A DNA stretch of 44,555 nt from an uncultured Pseudomonadota bacterium (lineage in GTDB: Bacteria; Myxococcota_A; UBA796; SXON01): contig CAIMSU010000293.1 in assembly GCA_903844155.1 (NCBI GenBank), positions 1 to 44,555 on the forward strand, read 5' to 3'. Both the position numbers and the translations under genes were made by a program. Below the pieces are notes generated by a model, which was not told the DNA's origin, made no database searches, and saw only the letters and a list, made by a program, of their open reading frames with translations. Within the stretch, counting starts at the first letter, position 1. Each line of letters opens with the position of its first letter. Of the stretch, positions 24,401 through 31,878 are shown piece after piece.

Positions 24401-25562
24401 ACCGGGCGGCCAGGTTCATCGTCGGCCCCAGCCCACCATAGTCCCGTCGCTGGGGCGCCCCGAGCAGCCCCACGAACAACCGCCCCGTCGCCACGCCCGT
24501 CGACGATGGGCACTCCGCCTGCATCGTCGCCACCGCTCGCACTGCACGCGCTGCGTCGTCGCCGTGCGCCCGCCCCGGGAGGCCGAACGCGCCGATCAGC
24601 GTCGCCCCCTTCTCGTCCATCACCACGCCGAGGCAGTCGCCCTCAAAGTGCGCGAGGATGTCCACGCGACGGCTCACCTCCGCCTGCAGGACGGAGGGGT
24701 CGATGGCGCCGCCCGAGCCGACGGGGAGCGTGACGAAGCAGATGGTCGCGGTGCGGAACTCGTCCACCCAGGCGGCCTGACCGGCGTTGCCACGCTCGAC
24801 GATCACGCGCGGCAACCAGGCGCGCAGCGTGAGGGCGTCGAGGGTCGCCGGCGTCGGGACGCGAAGGCCGGGGCGGGGACGAGGCAGCTCGTCCATCAGC
24901 GCGAAGGTGCCGCCGGCCCGCTTCGCGCCAAGCAGGGTGACGAGCCCGCTTGCAGCCGCAGAAAGCACGATCTCGCCTGGCTGCGCCGCGCTGTGGGGAA
25001 GCTGCAATTGGGCGACGGCTGCGCCTCCGAGCACGTGGATCCCGCGCTCCCCCTCGCCGGCCAGCGCCCACATCGTCAGCTCGCCGGCGCCGATGGACAT
25101 GCGCTGCTTCAGGCCGGTCGGCGGGCGGGCCTGAACCGCTCGGGCGCACGCGATCGCGGCCTCCAACGCCCCGGTCCGCCCGAGATAGTCGCTGTCGAAG
25201 AACGCGACCAGGACGGCGTCGCCCGCGAACGCTGCGGCGTCACCGCCCCAGGCGTCGACCTCCTCGAGGATGCCCCCGAAGTGCGCGTCGAGCACGGAGC
25301 GGAGCTGCTCCGCACCTTCGGGACCGGCGCTCGCGTACTGGTCCGTGAGCGCCGTGAATCCAACGAGATCGATGAACAGCGTGGCGCCGCTGGCCGTCCA
25401 GGCGCGTGGCAGGTCGACCACCTCGCCAGCCGCCAGCCGTCGAGCGAGCCAGCGCGGGACGAACGTGATCGCCGCCTCCACGCCTGCCTCCGAGGGGAAC
25501 GGGAAGCCGAGGGTTCGTCGTGGGGACGACGGAGCGGTCAGCGAAGGGTGAACAGGGGGCAC
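21447..25562 (-). CDS. tandem class III cyclase - AAA/NACHT-like ATPase - TPR protein (soluble adenylyl cyclase type)
   Basis: 1371 aa from GTG 25562. A start at 25622 would overlap the divergent gene. The first cyclase domain (about 45-230) has metal ligands D65 in LFIDLVGF and D115 in FAGDAVLVAFF. The second (about 255-415) lacks an aspartate at the first position (TICFVTLPVG) but keeps YGGLGPTMNLAARLM. This pairing of one complete and one degenerate domain is like mammalian sAC (ADCY10) and related bacterial proteins. An ATPase module follows with Walker A GEPGIGKSS (about 471-480) and Walker B LLVLDDVHWLD. After that come about 600 residues of alpha-helical TPR-like repeats. The Ala-rich C-terminus matches the gene's very high GC. 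It probably makes cAMP under control of protein partners sensed by the TPR part. Confidence 0.88.
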   Translation of the reverse strand: MPPVHPSLTAPSSPRRTLGFPFPSEAGVEAAITFVPRWLARRLAAGEVVDLPRAWTASGATLFIDLVGFTALTDQYASAGPEGAEQLRSVLDAHFGGILEEVDAWGGDAAAFAGDAVLVAFFDSDYLGRTGALEAAIACARAVQARPPTGLKQRMSIGAGELTMWALAGEGERGIHVLGGAAVAQLQLPHSAAQPGEIVLSAAASGLVTLLGAKRAGGTFALMDELPRPRPGLRVPTPATLDALTLRAWLPRVIVERGNAGQAAWVDEFRTATICFVTLPVGSGGAIDPSVLQAEVSRRVDILAHFEGDCLGVVMDEKGATLIGAFGLPGRAHGDDAARAVRAVATMQAECPSSTGVATGRLFVGLLGAPQRRDYGGLGPTMNLAARLMGKADDGVLVDEITRRAAEPRVAFEALGTVRVKGVPEPIAVYAPCAEAVRGPVIAAAPMLGRAAERGDLLARMERGTLRSVVIGEPGIGKSSLLTSVMTEARARGVRVLYGEGGAIERFTPWHAWKAILSALVAGRSAEAVLSSLGDPDLAARASLLDGLWPLTVPTNAVVEQMESAARAAAIRAIVVQLLVSALAAPVRASLAPLHGGGRARVLLVLDDVHWLDTASVSVAREVLARVPGLNVLLGTRPLGAGAPPELTRLVDGEGLDRVALGAMSEPEVVELVGRTLGVALVPSGLGAFIYNRSGGHPFYSEQLALALRDAGVVTVEDHGTGAVCEFDGAGAVSTLPATVEGVVTARIDALAPGAQLTAKVASVIGRVFPEGSVQAIYPVQGEAAELPQWLGQLAAQELILPEAGTLWGFKHAITQEVAYNLLLFAQRRELHRRAAEYYGTTPDGQWPTLAWHWEHAGASAEALDALEHAAVDAFREHANTEGIAFLDRARALVANPDGVETAPDGPMGGGDGGAGGTTARKKPFLLRAQRARWLPALAGVSMDRLALWETLSGTARLKLAAYPQARDHFRRALDRLGTPVPATTLGVGLDLLVGCLQLTRRLIFGVRRPEDSDQRSRLRAAAEAHQGLAEVAYFSLDLPGLLHADVHAINAAERAGEPREIAIACASGAIGAGIGGLYRLGWRWNAQALAAARETGHLPTIAYVNLLSSVFTNTVGACTVAAGTNAEATALFLQLGDAFRASSSLCGEAFGAIAAGDVLAARRFVGRARVLAPREGALQVMVWCAVVDVLLALLAGEGVARAVADVEARLAQDPHHAERILALGALAGGRRALGDAAGALAPARDVVRLASVSPPTNWFALWPLAEAVETIRLAGQAGTATAAEVRAATKALRTFAGMCALAGPRADLAEAAGMREGAARRRRERALGRARELGLPWDVALCEVALRMPAGEAGIARLQEAARGAIGAGV

Positions 25563-25615
25563 GGGCGGCCATCCTACCAGACCGGGCGTGCTACCTTCCG
25601 GACCCGGAGGCCTGC

Positions 25616-28579
25616 ATGGCACTGAAAGTGGCGATCCTCGGTGGTGGGCCGGGCGGCCTTGCGACGGCGTTGGAGCTCACGGACCCGGCGCGGGCCGGCC
25701 AGTTTGACGTGACGGTCTACGTTCAGGGCGGGCGCCTTGGCGGAAAATGCGCGTCGAGCCGCAACCCGGCCGTCGGCAACCGCAACGAGGAGCACGGGCT
25801 CCACGTCTGGTTCGGCTGCTACGAGAACGCCTTTGGCGTGATGGACCGGGTCTACAAGGCGCACCCCTCCCCGCCCTACCCGAGCATCCACGACGCCTTT
25901 TTCGCCCGACCCTACACGGTGCTCGGCAAGGGCACCTCCGCGGACCCCGACCGCTGGGACGTGGTCTTCCCGCCGCTCCCCGGCGTCCCCGGCGACGGCA
26001 CGCCCATCCGCACCCCGCACGACGTCGTCGGCTTTGTGCTACAAACCCTCCACGACATGCTCCGGGAGCTGATCCGCACCGCCCGCGCCTCGCACCCGGA
26101 CCCTCTCACGGCAACGCTGCTCTTTGACGCAGAGATGTACCTGCGCGCCGAAGCAGCCGTCCTCCACACGCTCCCCGTCGCGAAGATCGCCGACTTCCTG
26201 CTCGATCAGGCCGCGCGAGGCCCGCTCACGCTCGTCGACACGCTCGCCAACCGCTTCGCCCACGTGCTGACCCTGCTCGTAGGCGGGATCCCGGGGGTCG
26301 CCAAGGCCGTCGCAGCCCTGGACATCGGCTTTGCCGTGCTCCAGGGACTGCTCGACCCGCGCGACAAGGCGCTCGCAACGCAGGACCTCGATGTGCTCGA
26401 CCAGTACGAGTTCACCGACTGGCTGCGCGCGCATGGCTGTCGGCAGTCCAGCCTGGACTCCGCCTTCGTGCGGGCGGTGTACGAGTGCATGTTCGAATAC
26501 ACGGATGGAGACCGTAAAAAGCCGAGCTACGCGGCTGGTGTTGCCCTGCGCGCCATGCTCCGCATCGGCATCACCTACAAGGGTGAGGTGCTCTACCTGC
26601 CCGTCGCCGGGTTCGGCGAGCTGATCATTGCGCCCATCTACGAGGTCCTCAAGGCCCGCGGCGTACACTTCGAGTTCTTCCATCGCGTCACCCGGATCGA
26701 TCCGGACCCCGCCGGCCGCAACGTCGCGCGCGTGACGATGTCGCGGCAGGTCGACCTGGTCAGCGCCGAGTACCTGCCCCTCCACCCGATCCCGGGAACG
26801 ACGATGAAGGGGTGGCACGCCGAGCCCGACTGGGCGCAGATCGTCGGCGGAAAACCGGGGACGGTGCCTGATTTTGAGTCCTGGTGGGAGCCCGCCTCGG
26901 TCGGAACCGAGACATTGAACGCCGGCGCGGACTTTGACCGGATCGTCCTCGCGATCCCGGTGACTGCGCTGCGGGATCTCGCGGCACCGCTGGTCGCCGT
27001 CCAGCCAGCATGGGGCGAGATGATCGCGGCGATGCCCGGAGTGCCGAACGTGGCGATGCAGCTCTGGATGGACGAGACCATCCTCGACCTTGGGTGGAGC
27101 CGAGCGCCGGCGTTGGACGCGGGACCTGTGCCCTTCGACGTCTGGACGGACATGTCCGACTCCCTGCATTGTGAGGGATGGTCAGCCGCTGACGCCCCGA
27201 AGTCCGTGCACTACCTGTGTGGCGTCATCGAGACCGACCTGCACTTGCGTCCGCAAACGGCGGTCACGACGCCTGCCGAGGCCCACGCGCTCGGGCGCAA
27301 CGCGGCGATCGCCTTCCTGGAGACCGATGCCTACGGACTCTGGCCGAAAACCTACGCGCCCGGCAAGGTTTTTCGCTGGGACACCCTGCACGCACCCGCC
27401 GGCGTGGTCGCGCAGCGGCGCATCGACCACCAGTACGTGCGCGTGAACGTGGACCCAAGCGAGGTCACCCACGCTTCCCCGGCGAATTCGACGGTGCGGC
27501 GCTTCTACGCTGGTAATTGCGGGTTCGACAACATGGTGTGCGCGGGGGATTGGGTACGGAACGGGCTGAACTCGGCGGCGGTCGAGGCAGCGTTCATGGG
27601 TGGGCGCCAGGCGGCACGGGCGCTGTACGGCGGAACCGAGGAGATCCCTGGGGAGTTCTGGATGTCCAGGCCTCCCGCACACCTCGCGGGCATCGGCGCG
27701 GCGGCGGTTGGGCTGGAGTACCGGTCGCGGATCGGGCGCGGGGAGCAGGCGATGCCGGCGCCGGGGGTGATGAAGGCCGCGGAGATGGCTGTGTTCGTCG
27801 TGAAGGGTGACGAGGCGGAGGCGCAAAAGCTCGTCGACACCTACCTGAACGGGCCAGCGGGCCGAGGGACAAGTGACCCGAACCGGTATGTCGTCTTGAG
27901 CGGGGACGTGATGGTCTCGTTCATGGACGCGAAGATGACCAGTGGCGGGGCGGAGGTCGGCTGGCTGCCGGACCGGGAGTGCGCGGTGTGGATTGCGCTG
28001 AAGTCGGCGGGGAAAGTGTTGTTCTGGATGCCGTACATCGTGGTCGATACGTCGATCGCGATGGTGACGGGGCGCGAGGTGTGGGGGTTTGCGAAGGAGG
28101 TTGGCCGGGTGGCCATTGCGCCGACCGCCTGGACGGCGTTCGCGACCACCTTCAATCCGCTGTCGAGCGCAACGCAGGGTAGCGAGGGGGCGATCGTGAG
28201 CGCCACCCAGGTGACGGCGCCGGGGTTGCTTGGGACCCTGCTCGCCGACGCGAGCGCGATCCTCGGGGCGACCGGCCACGTCATCGACGAGCTGTTCGGT
28301 GTCCCCGAGCCATTGGTCGTCAACCTCAAGCAATTCCGCGACGCTGCCCAGCCTGGGAAGGCGTGCTACCAATCGCTGGTCGAGAGCCGGTTCCACATCG
28401 AGAACCTCGCCAACGCGAAGCTGATGGCGGGGGGGTATGAGATCGCGTTTCCGTCGCACGCCAGCCACACGATCGCGCGGGATCTTGGGTTGCCAACGGT
28501 CGCGCCTGTGATCGCGGCGTTTCGGCTGAACATGGACTTTTCGGCTTTGCTCGGTGTTGAAGTCTGGCGGGGGATGTGA
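25616..28579 (+). CDS. FAD-dependent amine oxidase/phytoene-desaturase-like protein fused to acetoacetate-decarboxylase-like domain
   Basis: 987 aa. Residues 1-40 hold the dinucleotide-binding motif VAILGGGPGGLATALEL, followed by YVQGGRLGGKCASSRN and EEHGLHVWFGCYENAF, the pattern of the carotenoid desaturase/HpnE-like amine oxidase family. The matching C-terminal FAD motif is NCGFDNMVCAGDWVRNGLNSAAVEAAF, ending at about residue 690. Residues about 715-985 are a second module with TGREVWGFAKEVGRV, the core motif of acetoacetate-decarboxylase-like proteins. The order oxidoreductase-then-ADC-like suggests sequential steps on one small lipid or polyketide-like substrate. The substrate cannot be named. 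The gene is divergent from the sAC-like gene with a 53-bp spacer. Confidence 0.82.
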   Translation: MALKVAILGGGPGGLATALELTDPARAGQFDVTVYVQGGRLGGKCASSRNPAVGNRNEEHGLHVWFGCYENAFGVMDRVYKAHPSPPYPSIHDAFFARPYTVLGKGTSADPDRWDVVFPPLPGVPGDGTPIRTPHDVVGFVLQTLHDMLRELIRTARASHPDPLTATLLFDAEMYLRAEAAVLHTLPVAKIADFLLDQAARGPLTLVDTLANRFAHVLTLLVGGIPGVAKAVAALDIGFAVLQGLLDPRDKALATQDLDVLDQYEFTDWLRAHGCRQSSLDSAFVRAVYECMFEYTDGDRKKPSYAAGVALRAMLRIGITYKGEVLYLPVAGFGELIIAPIYEVLKARGVHFEFFHRVTRIDPDPAGRNVARVTMSRQVDLVSAEYLPLHPIPGTTMKGWHAEPDWAQIVGGKPGTVPDFESWWEPASVGTETLNAGADFDRIVLAIPVTALRDLAAPLVAVQPAWGEMIAAMPGVPNVAMQLWMDETILDLGWSRAPALDAGPVPFDVWTDMSDSLHCEGWSAADAPKSVHYLCGVIETDLHLRPQTAVTTPAEAHALGRNAAIAFLETDAYGLWPKTYAPGKVFRWDTLHAPAGVVAQRRIDHQYVRVNVDPSEVTHASPANSTVRRFYAGNCGFDNMVCAGDWVRNGLNSAAVEAAFMGGRQAARALYGGTEEIPGEFWMSRPPAHLAGIGAAAVGLEYRSRIGRGEQAMPAPGVMKAAEMAVFVVKGDEAEAQKLVDTYLNGPAGRGTSDPNRYVVLSGDVMVSFMDAKMTSGGAEVGWLPDRECAVWIALKSAGKVLFWMPYIVVDTSIAMVTGREVWGFAKEVGRVAIAPTAWTAFATTFNPLSSATQGSEGAIVSATQVTAPGLLGTLLADASAILGATGHVIDELFGVPEPLVVNLKQFRDAAQPGKACYQSLVESRFHIENLANAKLMAGGYEIAFPSHASHTIARDLGLPTVAPVIAAFRLNMDFSALLGVEVWRGM

Positions 28580-28583
28580 GCGC

Positions 28584-29903
28584 CTAGCCGAGCATTCCCG
28601 AAAATCGCATGTCCGCCGCCGTTGGCCCAAACCCTCGCACCGCGACCTCCAGGCCCGTGCGTCGGGCGACCAGGTCGAGAAACGCGTCGCTGTCTACATT
28701 CTCGTAGATGGGTTGCACCGCGGCAAGCGCCTGCGTCCGGCGCGACTGCCGGTCGAGGTCGGGCGAATCGATGACGTGTGAGAGTGCCAACGCGTTGTCG
28801 TAGGCGACGCAAACTCTCCACGGGTCACGGATGGCGTCGAGGTGCGTAAGCGCGAGGACGTCGATGGCGCCGGCGGGATCGAGGCGACAGACGTCGAGGG
28901 CGTAGCGGAGCAGGGGAAGGTCGAACCAGCCGTGACGGACGCGACCTTGCCAGGGGTCGGTGGTGTTGTGGGGCTCGGGGAGCGTGAGCGCCGCATCTTC
29001 GGTTGGGAGAGGGCCGGCACCGTGGCGGACGGCGTAGCTCCGGAGGACACCGACGCCGAGCGACGGGCCGGAAAAGCCCGCTTTCGTCAGCATGCTCACC
29101 GCGTGTCTGCTGGTGCACGTGCTCCAGGTCGTGTGGGGATGGAAGCCGTGCCACTCGTCCAGCAGCACACCCTGGGCGCCCTCGAAAACTGTCGTCCCAG
29201 GCTGGTTCAGCACGGCAGCGACCTCGTCGTCGCCCACAACCTCGACCTGCTCGATCACCGCCCTCGCCGCCTGCAGCCAGCGGTCCGCGAGGCCCGGATC
29301 CCCAAACACGTCGCCCTCCGGCCCCCGCACCCCCTCGCCCAGTCGCTCGCGAAGATCCCCCAGCCGTCGCCGCGTCTTTCCATCCCCTCCGGCTCGCAGA
29401 TCCCGCACCCTCAGCGCTCCCTCCGGATGCTCGAGCGCGTCCCTCGCCGTCTCCCCCACACCCACCCCACAGCTCCCGTGCCGCCCCGACCCCCTCGCCC
29501 GCTCCCGCGCACGATTGGCCGCCTGGTGAAACGGCGTGATGACCAGCGCATCCTCGTGAACCTGCATCCGGTCGAGCGCGTCCGGCACGCCCACGTCCGC
29601 GAGGTGTCGCGCCTCCACCCCGAGCGCTGTCGGATGCACGATGACCGCCGGGCCAAGCAACGTCCGCACGCCGTCAACAAACGCACCCGCTCCAACCTGC
29701 GAAAAGCAGTGGTGTCGCCCGTCCCCGGTCACGACGTTGTGCCCCGCTTGCGCGCCGCCGTTGTAGCGGACGATGGTACGGGCCCGATACCGTCGCACCA
29801 GCGCGTCTGTCAGCGCACCCTTGCCAGCGTCGCCAAACGCAAGATCAACGACGATGATCGCTCGCGGGCCTGGGTCCGTCAGGTCCCAAGCAACCGCTTC
29901 CAC
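28584..29903 (-). CDS. divergent adenylosuccinate synthetase (PurA)-like protein
   Basis: 439 aa from GTG 29903, overlapping the vWA gene by 25 nt. PurA landmarks are altered but present: FGDAGKG (24-29, for WGDEGKG), VRYNGGAQAGHNVV with His55 (for NAGHT), TVFEGAQGVLLDEWHG, RHGAGPLPTE, GWFDLPLLRYA and LTHLD (for TKLD). The stretch corresponding to the TGRGIGPAY loop reads HGSCGVGVGET. The usual GTP/IMP ligase reaction of PurA may therefore be changed. Being third in an operon with a pseudokinase and a vWA protein, and not near purine genes, it is unlikely to be the housekeeping enzyme. The PurZ type (2-aminoadenine phages) is not supported because the catalytic Asp (D25) is kept. Confidence 0.8.
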   Translation of the reverse strand: MEAVAWDLTDPGPRAIIVVDLAFGDAGKGALTDALVRRYRARTIVRYNGGAQAGHNVVTGDGRHHCFSQVGAGAFVDGVRTLLGPAVIVHPTALGVEARHLADVGVPDALDRMQVHEDALVITPFHQAANRARERARGSGRHGSCGVGVGETARDALEHPEGALRVRDLRAGGDGKTRRRLGDLRERLGEGVRGPEGDVFGDPGLADRWLQAARAVIEQVEVVGDDEVAAVLNQPGTTVFEGAQGVLLDEWHGFHPHTTWSTCTSRHAVSMLTKAGFSGPSLGVGVLRSYAVRHGAGPLPTEDAALTLPEPHNTTDPWQGRVRHGWFDLPLLRYALDVCRLDPAGAIDVLALTHLDAIRDPWRVCVAYDNALALSHVIDSPDLDRQSRRTQALAAVQPIYENVDSDAFLDLVARRTGLEVAVRGFGPTAADMRFSGMLG

Positions 29904-30871
29904 CAGCTCCCCCCGCCATCCCCAGGGTTCGGCCCCGGATGCGCCTTCGGCGGCTTCGGATCGGGCGCCCCGTCGCGCCGCAACGACGCCGCATAGGGCG
30001 TCAACGCGCGCATCACCGCAGGCAGCCGCTCGGGCGACGCACCAGCGCTCAAGAGGACGGGACCGAGCGCGGCGATGTCCTTCACCAGACCCTCTCCCAG
30101 CGCCACCGCCCCGGCCGCAACGATACATGTATCGCTTGCATCTTCCATCACGATCACGTGGTCACCGAGCAGATCGCGCCAGTGCCGCTCGCAGCGCTGC
30201 GCCCGAGCGAGGTCCGGGATCAAAAAGAACGGCTCGAACGACACCTGCACCGCTGCGACGACAGCGTCGGTCGGGATGTCCTCGTCCGCCCGGTCGCCAA
30301 AGATCCGTTCGAGGTGTCCGCGGGCGACGGAGTTGTAGGAGAGCTCATCGCCCGTCAGGAACGCGTAGCCGCGCTTGTGCCGCTTCTCCCAGCAATCCAT
30401 GGCGGTGTGCTCGGCCAGGAAGTACAGGGCCAGCTCATATGACTCCTCGCCGCTGCCACCGCCGCCGCGCTCGATGAAGCTCGACGTCAACCACTTGTCC
30501 ATCAGCTCGGCGGTGCTCTCGAACTGCCCGACTTGCAACGGCGCATTGTCGCTGTTCGCGTCCCCCACCGCGACGAACATCACCTGCGGGTCGACCACGC
30601 CGCACTGCGTGAGCGCCTTCATGAACTTTGGGAGCTCCTGGCGCGCAAGCTGCTCGGGGATGTCGCCCATCGAACCAGTCACATCCAGCGCGAAGGCGAT
30701 GCCCAGGGAATTGGGGTGGTCGACGGAGTCCCGGCACTCACGGAGGCGGACCCCGTGCGGATTCATCAGGGGGTGACACGAGGATTGCCGGAACACCTCC
30801 TCGCGCGGCGCTCGGGCGCGGGCGTTGGTGAGCGCAGCGTGCGCCTCGTGGCTGTACATGCCATTACCCAT
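29879..30871 (-). CDS. vWA (MIDAS) domain protein in kinase/PurA-like operon
   Basis: 330 aa from ATG 30871. The start lies 8 nt inside the upstream kinase gene, with GGAG upstream. After a 55-residue N-terminal extension (Cys-rich: SSCHP, RECRD), a von Willebrand A domain begins with FALDVTGSMGDI, carrying the metal-dependent adhesion site D63-x-T65-x-S67. A Gly-rich GGGGSGEESYE loop and FLTGDEL supply the later MIDAS positions. The C-terminus is Pro/Gly-rich with a WWKRLLGT end. There is no signal peptide, so it is cytoplasmic. It likely forms a complex with the neighbouring gene products. No family name is claimed beyond vWA. Confidence 0.82.
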   Translation of the reverse strand: MGNGMYSHEAHAALTNARARAPREEVFRQSSCHPLMNPHGVRLRECRDSVDHPNSLGIAFALDVTGSMGDIPEQLARQELPKFMKALTQCGVVDPQVMFVAVGDANSDNAPLQVGQFESTAELMDKWLTSSFIERGGGGSGEESYELALYFLAEHTAMDCWEKRHKRGYAFLTGDELSYNSVARGHLERIFGDRADEDIPTDAVVAAVQVSFEPFFLIPDLARAQRCERHWRDLLGDHVIVMEDASDTCIVAAGAVALGEGLVKDIAALGPVLLSAGASPERLPAVMRALTPYAASLRRDGAPDPKPPKAHPGPNPGDGGGSWWKRLLGT

Positions 30872-31796
30872 AGGACGACTCCGGAGAAAGTGCCGGCCAA
30901 CCCGGCATGTGGAACGGGACGAAGGAAGGGGGACCATACAGATCGCGGGCGGCTGCGGACACGCGACGGGAGAGGACGAAGGGGTCGACGGTGCCGGGAT
31001 CGTCGAGGAGCGCCTGAAGCGGAGCGGGCGCTGCGCTGACAAGCACGTGGCGGACGGCGTCCGCGGTGCGGGCGAGGTCGTCTGCGGCGCCGCGCGGGGT
31101 CAGCGCGGCGGCCCGGGTCCACCCAACCACGCGCACGCCATGGTCCGGCGCGTGGACGAGCAGGTGCCCCGGCTCGATGTTTCCATGCGTCCAACCGGCG
31201 GCGTGGACCCAACCGAGCGACTCCAGGATTCGACGCCACAGCCAGACCGCGTGTCGCGGCCCGACGCCCAGTGGATACGCAGCTTTGACGTCGTCGAACG
31301 TGTGGACGAACCCGCTGGGGTACCGGTACATGGTCACCCAGCGGCCGTCGCCCGGCGCCAGCCTCCCTCGCAGCACCGGCTGGGGCAAGCGTCGAAAAAA
31401 CTCCGGTGCGCCCTGTGCATCGCTCCGCGAGAGCGCCGTCAGCGCCTGCCACTCCGTCACCTGCCGGGCAATGTCGCCACCGTCGCGCAGCACCTTGACC
31501 ACCACCGTCTCCGTCAGCCTTCGCGCCCGCTGGGCCTGCACAACATCGTGATCCTCGCCGGTCCCCAGCGGGCCGATGACCCGGAACGCCGCGTCGCCCA
31601 CGGTCAGCGGACCCACGGCGCCGGAGAGCCCCTCGGCCTCGTACGCTGCCTTCGTCGACCGGTAGTCCGCCGCCCGCACCAGTCGCTGCTCGTTGGTGAC
31701 CGTCGACCCGCAGAACGGGCATACAACCGTGATCCATCGCGCGTGGCGTGGGAGCGTCCCCGCGCAGGATGGGCAGTTCACGGCGACGAGCGACAT
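30864..31796 (-). CDS. zinc-ribbon pseudokinase (Ser/Thr kinase-like)
   Basis: 310 aa from ATG 31796; a longer reading would cross the divergent lipoprotein gene. Residues 8-29 form a zinc ribbon (Cys8-x2-Cys11, Cys26-x2-Cys29). A protein-kinase fold follows: GPLGTGEDHDVV as a glycine loop, Lys101 in VVVKVL and Glu115 in the alphaC position. The catalytic loop, however, reads HGNIEPGHLLV (His204-Gly-Asn206) instead of HRDxxxxN, and the DFG position reads VGW (224-226). Phosphotransfer is therefore doubtful, and a scaffolding or nucleotide-sensing role is more likely. It heads the operon and overlaps the vWA gene by 8 nt. Confidence 0.8.
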   Translation of the reverse strand: MSLVAVNCPSCAGTLPRHARWITVVCPFCGSTVTNEQRLVRAADYRSTKAAYEAEGLSGAVGPLTVGDAAFRVIGPLGTGEDHDVVQAQRARRLTETVVVKVLRDGGDIARQVTEWQALTALSRSDAQGAPEFFRRLPQPVLRGRLAPGDGRWVTMYRYPSGFVHTFDDVKAAYPLGVGPRHAVWLWRRILESLGWVHAAGWTHGNIEPGHLLVHAPDHGVRVVGWTRAAALTPRGAADDLARTADAVRHVLVSAAPAPLQALLDDPGTVDPFVLSRRVSAAARDLYGPPSFVPFHMPGWPALSPESSYG

Positions 31797-31878
31797 CGTC
31801 CGGAAGGTAGCACGGATTGGCCCCTCGACCGCGTCCCCGCTCCGCCCCGCGGTTACGCTCGTCCGCCCCGGAGCGCCC

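Noticed and set aside
22485-25625. A 1046-codon open frame on the plus strand
   Set aside because: It is the antisense shadow of the sAC-like gene. The product is Arg/Gly/Ala-biased with no family features.
28584-29903. PurZ (2-aminoadenylosuccinate synthase) of the Z-genome pathway
   Set aside because: The Asp of the GDxGKG motif is present, and no PurZ-linked genes or phage genes are near.
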